A DNA stretch of 64,000 nt from Schauerella fraxinea (GCA_030849945.1 JAVDKK010000004.1:124001-188000), one strand, 5' to 3'. Numbered from the stretch's first letter, positions 24,387 through 33,975 are shown. Notes: generated by a model from the sequence alone, not told the origin. Numbers and translations: made by a program.

Positions 24387-27179
24387 ATGTCCGCTTCCGT
24401 ATCGCTTGCCCCCGCCCTCGTCTGGTCCGGACACTTGCGGCGTCGCCTGGATGCCTTGCCAGCGCTCAGAACCTGCCTTGAAGACACCGTCAAATCTCCT
24501 GTCACGCCCGCTGTGCTCACGAATTGGTTTGAAACGTTGTCGGGCGCGCCGCTGGGGACACATCTGACCCAGGAGCGTTGCCGGGCGGCCTTGCGTCAAT
24601 TGCGCGAGCGGGTGTTTTGCACGTTGATGGCCCGCGACATTGCCGGTCAGGCGCCGCTGGCCGAAGTGGTCGGGGCCATGACGGCGCTGGCCGACCTGGC
24701 GGTGGCGGCCGCCTATCGCTGCGTGGCGGCCGAGATGGTTGAGGTGCACGGCACGCCGCGCGACCCCGCAACGGGCGCCCCTCAGGAAATGCTCATCATG
24801 GGCATGGGTAAGCTGGGGGGATGCGAACTGAATGTGTCGTCAGATATCGATCTGGTGATGCTTTATGGCGAGGAAGGCGATACCGACGGGCGGCGCCCGA
24901 TCAGTCACCACGAATTCTATGGCCGGCTTACCCGCCGCATGATGCCGATCATCTCCGAGGTGGATGCCAACGGGCAGGTGTTTCGCACCGATCTGCGGCT
25001 GCGGCCCGATGGGGATGGCGGGCCGTTGGCATGGAGCCTGGAAGCGTTCGAGAATTATCTCGTCGGTCAGGGGCGCGAGTGGGAACGGTATGCCTGGCTG
25101 AAGGCGCGTCCGATCGCGGCCACCGCGTTCGAGGGCAGCGACAGCACGGCGCAGTACCGCCAACTCGAGATGCTGCGCACGGCCTTCGTCTATCGAAAGT
25201 ACTTCGACTTCGATGCGCTGGCGTCGCTGCGATCGCTGCGCGAACGCATCCGCCAGGATTGGGAACGTCGCGCCTCGGCGCGCAGCGGCATCGATACTGC
25301 AAACAATATCAAACTGGGCGACGGCGGCATCCGTGAAATCGAATTCGTGGTGCAGCTGTCGCAACTGATTCGGGGCGGACGCATGCCGGCGCTGCAGTTG
25401 CGCGGGCTGCTGGAGGCGCTCCAGGGCGAACGCGAAGCGGGCATATTGCAACCCGACGACGCCGACCGGCTCGCCGCGGCGTATGGGTTTTTGCGCCAGG
25501 TGGAGCACGCCCTGCAATATCGTGAGGACGCGCAAACCCACTTGCTGCCCGCCGATCCCGAGCTGCGTGTGCTGCTCGCAGGCGCCATGCGTCAAACGCC
25601 GGAAGCGTTCGAGGCTGAACTGGCCGCGCATCGTGCGTTCGTCGCGCAAACGTTTCGCAACGCATTTCGTACGGCCGGCATCGAGAGCGAGGGGAGCAGC
25701 GAGGCGTCACAGCCGTGCGCCGACGCGACCCCGGACGATGCCGAGACGCGGCTCACCACACTGGTGGAAACGGCCTTCAGCGGCGATACCGCCCCGCTGC
25801 TGCAGCGGGTGGAAGCCCTGCAGCGCAGCCATCGCGTGCGCACCTTGCCCGACAACAGCCGCAAGCGCCTGGAGGTGCTGTTGCCCGCGGCGCTGCAAGC
25901 GGCCGCCCGCACGGATGCGCCTATCGAAGCGGCCGCCCGGCTGCTGGACTTGATCGAAACCATTGCCCAGCGCAGTGCCTATCTGGCGCTTCTGGCCGAG
26001 TATCCGGAAACGCTGGCGCGCGTGGCCCGCATGATGGCGGCCAGCCCCTGGGCCGCGCAATATCTTACGCAGCATCCGTTGCTGCTCGATAGCCTGATCG
26101 ACTGGCGCACGCTTTTTCAGCCGCTGGATTTTCCTCAGATCGCCGCCCAGCTCACGCGCGACTTGAATGCCTGCGTGCTGCCCGATGGCGAACCCGACGT
26201 CGAGCGCCAGATGAATCTGATGCGCGACGTCCAGCGCCAGGCAAGCTTCCAACTGCTGGCGCAGGATCTCGAAAACGAACTGACGGTGGAGAAGCTGGCG
26301 GATCAACTGTCCGCATTGGCCGATCTGCTGTTGAACGAGACGATCCGGCGGGTCTGGCCATTGGTGAACAAACGGCCGGAACTCGAACCGAAGTTTGCCG
26401 TCATCGCCTACGGCAAGCTGGGCGGCAAGGAACTGGGCTACGTGTCCGATCTGGACATCGTGTTCTTGTTCGACGATGACCGGGACGACGCTGCCGAGGT
26501 GTACGCGAAGCTGGCGCGCCGCATGACCTCGTGGTTATCGACGATGACGTCTTCGGGGCGGCTGTACGAGGTTGATCTGCGGCTGCGCCCGGACGGCGAC
26601 GCGGGCCTCCTCGCCGTGTCGGTCGAGGCCTTTGCCTACTATCAGCAAAAGCACGCATGGGTATGGGAGCATCAGGCCATCACGCGCGCCCGGTTTGCCG
26701 CAGGCAACACCGACGTGGGCGAGCAGTTCGAGAAAATTCGCCGCGACGTGCTGCTGATGCCGCGCGATCCGGAGCGGCTGCGGGAAGAAGTGTGGGGCAT
26801 GCGCGAAAAAATCGGCGTGGGCCATCGCAACACCAGCGACCGCTTCGATCTCAAGCACGACCATGGCGGCATGGTCGACGTGGAGTTCACGACGCAGTTT
26901 CTGGTATTGCTGCAATCCGCCGCCCATCCGGATCTGGCCGAGAACCTGGGCAACATCACACTGCTGCGCCTGGCCGCCCGGGAGGGACTCATCGCCCCCG
27001 ACATTGCTGAAAACGCCGGCAACGCGTATCGCGTGTTTCGCCGGTTGCAGCATCAACTGCGCATGCAGGGCCATGAGCGCGCGCGGGTCGCGCCTGAAAA
27101 AATGGCCGCCCACCGGGCTGCCGTCGATGCGCTGTGGCAATCGGTGCTGGGCGCTGACGCCCCGGCGACGAAAGCGTAA
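24387..27179 (+). CDS. glnE: Bifunctional glutamine synthetase adenylyltransferase/deadenylase
   Basis: 930 residues starting MSASVSLAPALVWSGHLRRR. Two nucleotidyltransferase domains are visible: the N-terminal one with MGKLGGCELNVSSDIDLVML and the C-terminal one with YGKLGGKELGYVSDLDIVFL, each followed by RTDLRLRPDG or EVDLRLRPDG. The enzyme adds and removes AMP on glutamine synthetase in response to PII. The ATG at 24387 is chosen over a longer frame to 24087 that overlaps yhdP in antisense. Length matches the family. Confidence 0.95.
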   Translation: MSASVSLAPALVWSGHLRRRLDALPALRTCLEDTVKSPVTPAVLTNWFETLSGAPLGTHLTQERCRAALRQLRERVFCTLMARDIAGQAPLAEVVGAMTALADLAVAAAYRCVAAEMVEVHGTPRDPATGAPQEMLIMGMGKLGGCELNVSSDIDLVMLYGEEGDTDGRRPISHHEFYGRLTRRMMPIISEVDANGQVFRTDLRLRPDGDGGPLAWSLEAFENYLVGQGREWERYAWLKARPIAATAFEGSDSTAQYRQLEMLRTAFVYRKYFDFDALASLRSLRERIRQDWERRASARSGIDTANNIKLGDGGIREIEFVVQLSQLIRGGRMPALQLRGLLEALQGEREAGILQPDDADRLAAAYGFLRQVEHALQYREDAQTHLLPADPELRVLLAGAMRQTPEAFEAELAAHRAFVAQTFRNAFRTAGIESEGSSEASQPCADATPDDAETRLTTLVETAFSGDTAPLLQRVEALQRSHRVRTLPDNSRKRLEVLLPAALQAAARTDAPIEAAARLLDLIETIAQRSAYLALLAEYPETLARVARMMAASPWAAQYLTQHPLLLDSLIDWRTLFQPLDFPQIAAQLTRDLNACVLPDGEPDVERQMNLMRDVQRQASFQLLAQDLENELTVEKLADQLSALADLLLNETIRRVWPLVNKRPELEPKFAVIAYGKLGGKELGYVSDLDIVFLFDDDRDDAAEVYAKLARRMTSWLSTMTSSGRLYEVDLRLRPDGDAGLLAVSVEAFAYYQQKHAWVWEHQAITRARFAAGNTDVGEQFEKIRRDVLLMPRDPERLREEVWGMREKIGVGHRNTSDRFDLKHDHGGMVDVEFTTQFLVLLQSAAHPDLAENLGNITLLRLAAREGLIAPDIAENAGNAYRVFRRLQHQLRMQGHERARVAPEKMAAHRAAVDALWQSVLGADAPATKA

Positions 27180-27212
27180 AATACCGCTTTTACCCAGAAG
27201 ATCGTTAAAGCT

Positions 27213-27887
27213 ATGTCCGAATTCGTGCGCCCCACGCTGGATCTGCCGCCCGGCCGCAGCAAGGTGCTCATGCACTCGTGTTGCGCTCCCTGCTCGGGCG
27301 AAGTCATGGAAGCCATGCAGGCCTCCGGGATCGACTACGCCATCTATTTCTACAATCCGAATATCCATCCGGTGAAGGAATACGAGATCCGCAAGCAGGA
27401 AAATATCCGCTTTGCCGAGCAGCACGGCATTCCGTTCATCGATGCCGATTACGACATGGATAACTGGTTCGATCGCATCAAGGGTCTCGAAAACGAACCC
27501 GAGCGCGGCGAGCGTTGCACGCAATGCTTCGACATGCGTTTCGAGCGCACGGCGCTCTACGCGCACGAGCACGGCTACGACACGATCACCAGCTCACTGG
27601 GCATTTCGCGCTGGAAGGACATGCAGCAGATCAACGGCTGTGGCGAGCGCGCCGCCGCCCGCTACGACGATCTGGTGTACTGGACCTACAACTGGCGCAA
27701 GGGTGGCGGCTCGGCGCGCATGATCGAGATCAGCAAGCGCGAGAACTTCTATCAGCAGGAGTATTGCGGTTGCGTGTACTCGCTGCGCGACACCAATCGC
27801 CATCGCCGCTCGCAGGGCCGCGACCGAATCTATATCGGTGTGAAGTTCTACGGCAAAGATGGGCTGGTCAACGACGAGACGCTGTAA
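27213..27887 (+). CDS. queH: Epoxyqueuosine reductase QueH
   Basis: 224 residues of the DUF208 family. The conserved cysteines CC at 23-24 (MHSCCAPCSGE) and Cys102/Cys105 (ERCTQCFDMR) would hold the iron-sulfur cluster; a further CGC lies near the C-terminus (QQEYCGCVYS). QueH performs the last step of queuosine synthesis in tRNA, replacing QueG. The ATG is 33 bases after glnE. queF of the same pathway is at 58 kb. Confidence 0.92.
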   Translation: MSEFVRPTLDLPPGRSKVLMHSCCAPCSGEVMEAMQASGIDYAIYFYNPNIHPVKEYEIRKQENIRFAEQHGIPFIDADYDMDNWFDRIKGLENEPERGERCTQCFDMRFERTALYAHEHGYDTITSSLGISRWKDMQQINGCGERAAARYDDLVYWTYNWRKGGGSARMIEISKRENFYQQEYCGCVYSLRDTNRHRRSQGRDRIYIGVKFYGKDGLVNDETL

Positions 27888-27924
27888 GTCTGGCGCGCAA
27901 CGAAACGTCGCAATATCTGCATCG

Positions 27925-27949
27925 CAGCCGCAATCATGCGGCTGTTTTT
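27925..27949 (+). terminator. Intrinsic terminator of queH
   Basis: Stem CAGCCGCA / TGCGGCTG around ATCA followed by TTTTTA, 37 bases after the queH stop. Its last bases touch the 3' end of the convergent MocR-type gene. Confidence 0.85.
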
Positions 27950-29591
27950 ACATCCGCTCGCTGGGGTGATGCGCGCTTTGTGCGTCTTTCGCGTCATGCG
28001 GCCGTCGCGCCTCATGTGCCAGTTGCGCCTCATGTGCCAGTTGCGCCTCATGTGCCACTTGCGCCTCACCTGCAAGTTGCGACAGGCGGCGCACCGACGG
28101 TTCGAACAATTCGGCTGACGTGTTCCCGTAGCCCAGGACCAGCCCGTTATCTAAGGGGCCACGGCGCATTGCGAAACCCGATAAGGGATCCGGCGCCATG
28201 CCGTGCTGCCTGGCGGCCGCCGCAATGCGCTCATCGGGATAGTCTGCGGGCAGGCGGACGGTCAAATGCAGACCGCTATGCCCGCCCAGAATCTCATGCG
28301 GCACATCCAAATACCGCCCGAGCGCCTCGCGCAGCGCCAATTGCCGCTCGCGGTAAAGCCGGCGCATGCGACCGAGATGCCGGGCAAATTGACCGCTTTC
28401 GATAAACTCGGCGAGCGCCAGTTGCTCGTGACGATGGCCGCCGCGCAACAGCTCGGACAAGGGCTGCTCCATGCCCGCCATCAAGGCTTGCGGCAAGACG
28501 ATAAATCCCAGTCGCAGTGCCGGAAACATCGTCTTGCTGAACGTGCCCACATAGAGCACCGGCGCGTCTTCGACCAGCCCCTGCATGGCCACGATCGGCT
28601 CCCCGGCATGGCGAAATTCGCTGTCGTAATCGTCTTCGATGATCCACGCCCCGTGCAAGCGTGCCGCGTCGATCAGCGCGAGGCGGCGGGCGACCGTCAA
28701 CACGGCGCCGGCAGGATACTGGTGCGACGGCGTCGCGTACACCAGCCGCGGCGGTTGGGTACGCCAATCCTCTTGAGTGGCCACGATACCGTCTGCGTCG
28801 ACGCGCATCGGTACGATACGCAGATCGCCGCCATGCATGGCGGCGCGCGCCCCCCGATAGCCGGGCTCTTCGATCCAGGCGGTATCGCCGGGATTGGACA
28901 ACAACCGCACGCACAGGGACAACGCCTCTTGGGCGCCTTCCGTGATGATGACTTGATCGGCTTCGCATCGCACACCGCGTGCAATCGCCAAGTGACGGGC
29001 AATGGACGCGCGCAGGGCGGGTTCGCCGGCAGGCGCGCCATAGCCCAGGATCGCGGGCCCGGCATGACGCAACGTGCGATCGAGCGTGCGGCGCCAGGCC
29101 GCCAACGGGAAATGCGACAGCGCCGGAATACCGGGCCGCAAGGAGGCTGTGCTGTCGCCACGCGGGCGCGATCGCTGCAAGTGCGTCACCCGGTCGGCAG
29201 CCACGGGCGCATGCGCTTTCCGTGCCGGTGTGGCCGGACGCGACAACGCCGCCACTTTCGTGCCCTGCCGGTCGGGATGGAGGAAGCCCTCGGCGGCAAG
29301 CTGCTCATACGCCGACGTGACTGTGTTGCGTGAAATGCCTAACGACTGCGCCAGGGCACGCGTGCCCGGCAGCCGGCTACCCGGCAAGAGCCGTCCCCCC
29401 AGAATCGCCGTGCGCAAACGGGTGTGCAACTGGCGCTGCAAAGACGGGGCATCAACGTCGCGTGCCAACGGCGCATCGAGCAGCGTCTGCGCCCAGTCAT
29501 CGAACGGGGCGCAGGCCTGGGGCAGCATGTCGAGGGTCATCGAAGGGTCAAGGCCTATCAAGTTGAACGATCGACGCGGGCATGGCGTCAT
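27948..29591 (-). CDS. MocR-type regulator (GntR HTH plus aminotransferase domain)
   Basis: 547 residues. A GntR winged helix (LHTRLRTAILGGRLLPGSRL, LGISRNTVTSAYEQLAAEGF) is joined to a fold-type I aminotransferase domain with the PLP lysine in VGTFSKTMFPALRLGF and WIIEDDYDSEFRHAGEP. This is the PdxR/GabR/MocR layout: PLP-dependent regulators usually controlling a divergent gene. The divergent gene here encodes a double acetyltransferase. The C-terminus carries an unusual tail of EAQLAH repeats. An ATG at 29540 (MTLDMLPQ) is an equally possible start. Confidence 0.85.
   Translation of the reverse strand: MTPCPRRSFNLIGLDPSMTLDMLPQACAPFDDWAQTLLDAPLARDVDAPSLQRQLHTRLRTAILGGRLLPGSRLPGTRALAQSLGISRNTVTSAYEQLAAEGFLHPDRQGTKVAALSRPATPARKAHAPVAADRVTHLQRSRPRGDSTASLRPGIPALSHFPLAAWRRTLDRTLRHAGPAILGYGAPAGEPALRASIARHLAIARGVRCEADQVIITEGAQEALSLCVRLLSNPGDTAWIEEPGYRGARAAMHGGDLRIVPMRVDADGIVATQEDWRTQPPRLVYATPSHQYPAGAVLTVARRLALIDAARLHGAWIIEDDYDSEFRHAGEPIVAMQGLVEDAPVLYVGTFSKTMFPALRLGFIVLPQALMAGMEQPLSELLRGGHRHEQLALAEFIESGQFARHLGRMRRLYRERQLALREALGRYLDVPHEILGGHSGLHLTVRLPADYPDERIAAAARQHGMAPDPLSGFAMRRGPLDNGLVLGYGNTSAELFEPSVRRLSQLAGEAQVAHEAQLAHEAQLAHEARRPHDAKDAQSAHHPSERM
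28007..28078 (-). repeat. Four 18-bp tandem repeats in the C-terminal tail of the MocR-type gene
   Basis: Units GCGCCTCATGTGCCAGTT at 28007, 28025, 28043 (one change) and 28061 (several changes). They encode EAQVAH-EAQLAH-EAQLAH-EARRPH-like repeats past the end of the aminotransferase domain, in frame. Confidence 0.9.
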
Positions 29592-29728
29592 TGCACGGTC
29601 AGGAAAAGCAATTCAAGGCGTGGCACCATTAAATGTACGCCATCTGGAACTTTCCGAGGTGCCTAGCAAGCGCTATCTTTTCAGTGGGGCCGGCACGTCG
29701 CCAGCCGCTTACGAGAAACAGTCTGCCC

Positions 29729-31030
29729 ATGTCAGCCGTATTGAATGCGTACCAACAACCCGTGGGCCCCGATCTGCCCCAATGGACTGCACGCCCCCGT
29801 CCTGCGCGCACCACGCTCAATGGCAGCCACTGCCGCATCGAGCCGCTGGATGCCGCGCGCCATGGCGACGACCTTTATGCCGCCTATGTGCAGGCCGCAG
29901 ACGCCCGCGACTGGACCTATCTGACGGTGGGCCCGTTTGCCGACCCGGCCAGCTTCCGCACGTATCTCGAAAGCGCCGCGACCAGCACCGACCCCCTGCA
30001 CTTTGCCATCATCGATCTGAAAACGGATCGCGCGGTGGGCACCTACTCGTTGATGCGCATCGATCCGGCCAACGGCGTGATCGAAGTGGGTAACGTCAAT
30101 TTTTCGCCGTTGCTCAAGCAGACCGCGATCTCGACCGAAGCCCAATACCTGCTGATGCAATACGCTTTCGATGAACTGGGCTACCGGCGCTACGAATGGA
30201 AGTGCGATAGTTTGAACGCGCCTTCGCGCAAGACGGCCGAGCGCCTGGGCTTTCAATTCGAAGGCATCTTCAGGCAGGCGCTCGTCTACAAAGGCCGCAG
30301 CCGCGACACGGCGTGGTTCTCGATTACGGATCGCGAATGGCCTGCGGTAGGCGCGGCGTTCGAACGCTGGCTGGCTCCGGACAACTTTGACGCACAGGGC
30401 CGGCAGCGCGTGTCGCTGACCGACATCCGCAACACGCTCGGCACCGACGGTGCAGGCGGCCTGGATGCCGAACGCGGCAAAGATGACGCCACTCATGCGG
30501 CTCCCGGCACTGGCGCAAGCCGTGCCGGCGCAGCGGCCACTACCCACGCCACCGCCAGCACTGCAGTGCCGCCAGCGCGGCAGCCTCCCCCCACGATTCG
30601 TGCGCTGACCGAAGCCGACCACGCCCAATGGCTGCCGCTGTGGCGCGGCTATCAAACGTTCTACAACGTGACGTTGGGCGACGCGATCGATCGGCTCACC
30701 TGGTCGCGTCTGCACGATGCTGCGGAACCGATGTTTGTTTTGGGCGCCTTCGATGCCCAAGACCGGCTCGTCGGCATCGTGCACGCGATCTATCATCGCT
30801 CGACGTGGACGGAAGGTATGTACTGCTATTTGCAGGACCTGTTTACCGCGCCCGAATCGCGCGGCAGCGGCGTGGGGCGTGCGCTCATCGAAGCGGTCAG
30901 CGCGCATGCGAGCGAGGCCGGTGCAGGCCGGCTGTATTGGCTCACGCACGAGAGCAATCACGCCGGGCGCGCGCTGTATGACAAGGTGGCGCAGAACGCG
31001 GGATTCATCCAGTATCGCCGCCAGCCTTGA
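29729..31030 (+). CDS. Fusion of two GNAT acetyltransferase domains
   Basis: 433 residues. Residues 1-225 are a RimJ/RimL-type GNAT domain (IEPLDAARHGDDLYAAYVQA, YEWKCDSLNAPSRKTAERLGF). An Ala/Thr/Gly-rich linker (about 248-285) joins a second, different GNAT domain to the end (YLQDLFTAPESRGSGVGRAL, the acetyl-CoA loop). ATG 29729 starts MSAVLNAYQQPVG; a longer frame adds a basic N-terminus without family likeness. The two halves exist separately in most bacteria. Divergence from the MocR-type regulator suggests control by it. Substrates are unknown. Confidence 0.85.
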   Translation: MSAVLNAYQQPVGPDLPQWTARPRPARTTLNGSHCRIEPLDAARHGDDLYAAYVQAADARDWTYLTVGPFADPASFRTYLESAATSTDPLHFAIIDLKTDRAVGTYSLMRIDPANGVIEVGNVNFSPLLKQTAISTEAQYLLMQYAFDELGYRRYEWKCDSLNAPSRKTAERLGFQFEGIFRQALVYKGRSRDTAWFSITDREWPAVGAAFERWLAPDNFDAQGRQRVSLTDIRNTLGTDGAGGLDAERGKDDATHAAPGTGASRAGAAATTHATASTAVPPARQPPPTIRALTEADHAQWLPLWRGYQTFYNVTLGDAIDRLTWSRLHDAAEPMFVLGAFDAQDRLVGIVHAIYHRSTWTEGMYCYLQDLFTAPESRGSGVGRALIEAVSAHASEAGAGRLYWLTHESNHAGRALYDKVAQNAGFIQYRRQP

Positions 31031-31076
31031 TACTCAAACGGCGCAGCGGTCGATGGCCGCTGTGGATCAGTCGAAA

Positions 31077-31109
31077 AAAAAACCGCGATCGGTGAGATCG
31101 CGGTTTTTT
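31077..31109 (+). terminator. Intrinsic terminator after the GNAT fusion gene
   Basis: Perfect 14-base inverted repeat AAAAAACCGCGATC / GATCGCGGTTTTTT around GGTGA, 47 bases past the stop codon; it works in either direction. Confidence 0.9.
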
Positions 31110-31147
31110 CGTCAGGCCGACCATCGGCACGGTTGTCATCCGTCGAT

Positions 31148-31269
31148 GGGTCCGATACGTCGGGGCCCAATATGTTGGGGCCAAATACGCAGGAGCCCGA
31201 CGCGTCGAGGTCCAATACGTCGGAGACCGCTGCGTCGAGACCACTGCGTCGGAGCCCGCTGAGGCGTCG
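31148..31269. repeat. Degenerate 15-bp intergenic tandem repeat, eight units
   Basis: Consecutive units GGGTCCGATACGTCG, GGGCCCAATATGTTG, GGGCCAAATACGCAG, GAGCCCGACGCGTCG, AGGTCCAATACGTCG, GAGACCGCTGCGTCG, a 14-base unit and an 18-base unit. The array lies between the GNAT-fusion terminator and the clpB stop codon. Read in different frames it gives pentapeptide-like repeats on either strand, but no frame has a convincing start or family, so it is called non-coding. Confidence 0.85.
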
Positions 31270-31290
31270 CTTAGCAGCGTGGCTTAGGCC

Positions 31291-33888
31291 TTACTGCAGC
31301 GTGCGCGTAAAGACGAACTTGCCGTCTTGCCAATCCACCGGCACCACATCGCGCGGACCGAACTTGCCTTCGAGGATCAGACGTGACACCGGATTCTCGA
31401 TCTTCTGCTGGATCGCGCGCTTCAACGGCCGCGCGCCAAACACCGGATCGAAACCCCCGCGGGCGATCTCGGCCAGCGCAGCATCCGTCACTTCCAGGCT
31501 CATGTCCTGTTGGGCCAGACGTTCGCGCAGGCGTTGCAACTGAATCGTGGCGATCGATTCGATGTGCTTGGCATCCAGACCATGGAACACCACCACCTCG
31601 TCGATCCGGTTCAGGAACTCCGGACGGAAACTCACCTTGAGCTCGTCCCACACTGCTTCCTTGATCTGCTCATACGGCTGACCGGCCATCGCCTGAATGT
31701 GATGCGAGCCCAGGTTGGAGGTCATCACGATCACCGTATTGCGGAAGTCGACCGTGCGGCCTTGACCGTCGGTCAACCGGCCATCGTCCAGCACCTGCAG
31801 CAGCACGTTGAACACATCCGGGTGCGCCTTCTCGACTTCGTCGAGCAGAATCACACTGTAGGGCTTACGCCGTACGGCTTCCGTGAGATAACCGCCCTCT
31901 TCATAGCCCACATATCCCGGCGGCGCGCCGATCAAGCGCGCCACCGAATGCTTCTCCATGAATTCGCTCATGTCGATGCGCACAAGGTGATCTTGCGAAT
32001 CGAACAGGAACTCGGCCAAGGCACGCGTGAGTTCGGTCTTGCCCACACCCGTGGGCCCCAGAAACAGGAACGAGCCATAGGGCCGTTGCGGATCCGACAA
32101 CCCGGCGCGTGAACGACGAATCGCATCGGACACAAGGGTGACGGCCTCGTCTTGCCCCACGACCCGATTGTGCAGATAGCTCTCCATGCTCAACAGCTTG
32201 TCGCGCTCGCCCTGCATCATCTTCGAGACTGGAATACCAGTTGCTCGCGACACGACTTCCGCGATTTCCTCGGCGCCCACTTGCGTGCGCAACAACCGCG
32301 GCTTATCGCCCGGCTTCGGTGCCTCGGCGGCATTGCTTTCCGCCGCTTTCAGACGGGCTTCGAGTTCAGGCAGCTTGCTGTATTGCAGCTCGGCCAGCTT
32401 ATCGAATTGACCTTTGCGTTGCAGCTCGGCCATCTCGCCGCGCACATGTTCGATCTCTTCTTTGATCGCCTGGCTGCCTTGCACGGCGGCCTTCTCGGCT
32501 TTCCAGATTTCTTCGAAATCGTTGTACTCGCGCTGCAGCTTTTCGAGCTCTTCCTCGATCGCTTGCAAACGCCGCTTGGAGGCGTCATCGGCCTCGCGCT
32601 TGACGGCTTCGCGTTCGATCTTCAACTGAATGATGCGCCGGTCGAGACGGTCCATCACCTCGGGTTTCGAATCGATTTCCATGCGAATGCGCGCACCCGC
32701 CTCATCGATCAAATCGATGGCCTTGTCCGGCAGGAACCGATCGGTAATGTAGCGATGCGACAACTCCGCCGCCGCCACGATCGCGGGATCGGTGATCTGC
32801 ACGCCATGATGCAACTCGTAGCGCTCCTGCAACCCACGCAGGATGGCAATCGTCGACTCCACGTCGGGCTCGTTGATCAGCACCTTCTGAAAGCGGCGCT
32901 CGAGCGCGGCATCTTTCTCGATGTACTTGCGATACTCGTCCAGCGTGGTCGCACCGATGCAATGCAGCTCGCCGCGCGCGAGCGCCGGCTTGAGCATATT
33001 TCCCGCATCCAGTGCGCCTTCGGCTTTGCCCGCACCCACCATCGTATGCAACTCGTCGATGAAGACGATGTTGCTGCCGTCATCGGCGGCCAGTTCCTTG
33101 AGCACCGATTTCAGGCGCTCCTCAAACTCGCCGCGATATTTGGCACCGGCCAGCAGCGCCGCCAGATCCAGCGACAGCACGCGTTTGCCGCGCAAGGTTT
33201 CGGGTACTTCGTCGTTGATGATGCGCTGCGCGAGCCCTTCGACGATGGCCGTTTTGCCCACGCCGGGTTCACCGATCAGCACGGGATTGTTCTTGGTGCG
33301 GCGTTGCAGAATCTGGATCGTGCGGCGGATTTCATCGTCGCGGCCGATCACCGGATCGAGCTTGCCTTCGCGTGCCCGCGCCGTCAGATCTTGGGTGTAC
33401 TTGCTGAGCGCTTCGCGGTTGGACTCGCCTTCCGCGCCAGTCACGTTCTGGCCGCCGCGCACCGCATCGACGGCCGCTTCGAGCGCTTTTTTCTGCAGAC
33501 CGGCATCGCGCAGGATGCGGCCGGCGTCGCCCTTGTCGTCGGCGAGCGCCAGCAGGAAAAGCTCGCCGGCGATGTAGGTGTCGCCACGCTTGGCGGCTTC
33601 CTTGTCGGTCCGGGTGAGCACCGACTGCAGATCGCGGCCGATCTGCACATTGCCATCGCCGTTCTGCACTTGCGGCAGACCTTTGATGGCCGTTTCCAAA
33701 GCAGTATTGACCCGGTTGACCGCAACCCCGGCGCGCGCCAACAGGCTGGACGCCCCGCTATCGGGATCGCCCAACATGGCAGCGAGCACGTGCACGGGCT
33801 CGATGTAGGGATGGTCGTTACGGGCGGCCGCGCTTTGCGCATCGCCCAACGCCTGCTGAAACTTGGTCGTCAGTTTGTCGAATCGCAT
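31291..33888 (-). CDS. clpB: ATP-dependent disaggregase ClpB
   Basis: 865 residues. It has the Clp N-domain, first AAA+ module (Walker A GEPGVGKTAIVEG), the long coiled-coil middle domain (about 400-525) that marks ClpB, and a second AAA+ module (GPTGVGKTELTRAL). With DnaK it rescues aggregated proteins. ATG 33888 (MRFDKLTTKFQQAL) is chosen over a longer frame without family sequence. A heat-shock-like promoter lies upstream. Confidence 0.96.
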   Translation of the reverse strand: MRFDKLTTKFQQALGDAQSAAARNDHPYIEPVHVLAAMLGDPDSGASSLLARAGVAVNRVNTALETAIKGLPQVQNGDGNVQIGRDLQSVLTRTDKEAAKRGDTYIAGELFLLALADDKGDAGRILRDAGLQKKALEAAVDAVRGGQNVTGAEGESNREALSKYTQDLTARAREGKLDPVIGRDDEIRRTIQILQRRTKNNPVLIGEPGVGKTAIVEGLAQRIINDEVPETLRGKRVLSLDLAALLAGAKYRGEFEERLKSVLKELAADDGSNIVFIDELHTMVGAGKAEGALDAGNMLKPALARGELHCIGATTLDEYRKYIEKDAALERRFQKVLINEPDVESTIAILRGLQERYELHHGVQITDPAIVAAAELSHRYITDRFLPDKAIDLIDEAGARIRMEIDSKPEVMDRLDRRIIQLKIEREAVKREADDASKRRLQAIEEELEKLQREYNDFEEIWKAEKAAVQGSQAIKEEIEHVRGEMAELQRKGQFDKLAELQYSKLPELEARLKAAESNAAEAPKPGDKPRLLRTQVGAEEIAEVVSRATGIPVSKMMQGERDKLLSMESYLHNRVVGQDEAVTLVSDAIRRSRAGLSDPQRPYGSFLFLGPTGVGKTELTRALAEFLFDSQDHLVRIDMSEFMEKHSVARLIGAPPGYVGYEEGGYLTEAVRRKPYSVILLDEVEKAHPDVFNVLLQVLDDGRLTDGQGRTVDFRNTVIVMTSNLGSHHIQAMAGQPYEQIKEAVWDELKVSFRPEFLNRIDEVVVFHGLDAKHIESIATIQLQRLRERLAQQDMSLEVTDAALAEIARGGFDPVFGARPLKRAIQQKIENPVSRLILEGKFGPRDVVPVDWQDGKFVFTRTLQ

Positions 33889-33944
33889 GATTTTCTTCTT
33901 GCTTGATGAAAGGGAGCCGCATCCGAAACGGGCTCGATGCACAA

Positions 33945-33975
33945 AATGTGCGGGTGTAAGCCGCATTTTTCAATA
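33945..33975 (-). promoter_or_regulatory. Possible sigma32 promoter of clpB
   Basis: On the minus strand TTGAAA is followed after 13 bases by CCCGCACATT, resembling the heat-shock pattern CTTGAAA-N13-15-CCCATNT with mismatches in the -10. It lies about 60 bases before the clpB ATG, where such a promoter is expected. Confidence 0.45.

Noticed and set aside
24235..24567. Small plus-strand frame over the yhdP-glnE gap
   Set aside because: It overlaps the glnE start in another frame and has no family likeness.
31148..31269. CRISPR-like array
   Set aside because: Units are 15 bp, contiguous and degenerate, without spacers or cas genes.
31133..31543. Plus-strand open frame with pentapeptide-like repeats
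   Set aside because: The repeats come from the intergenic 15-bp array and the rest is antisense to clpB; no start signal was seen.
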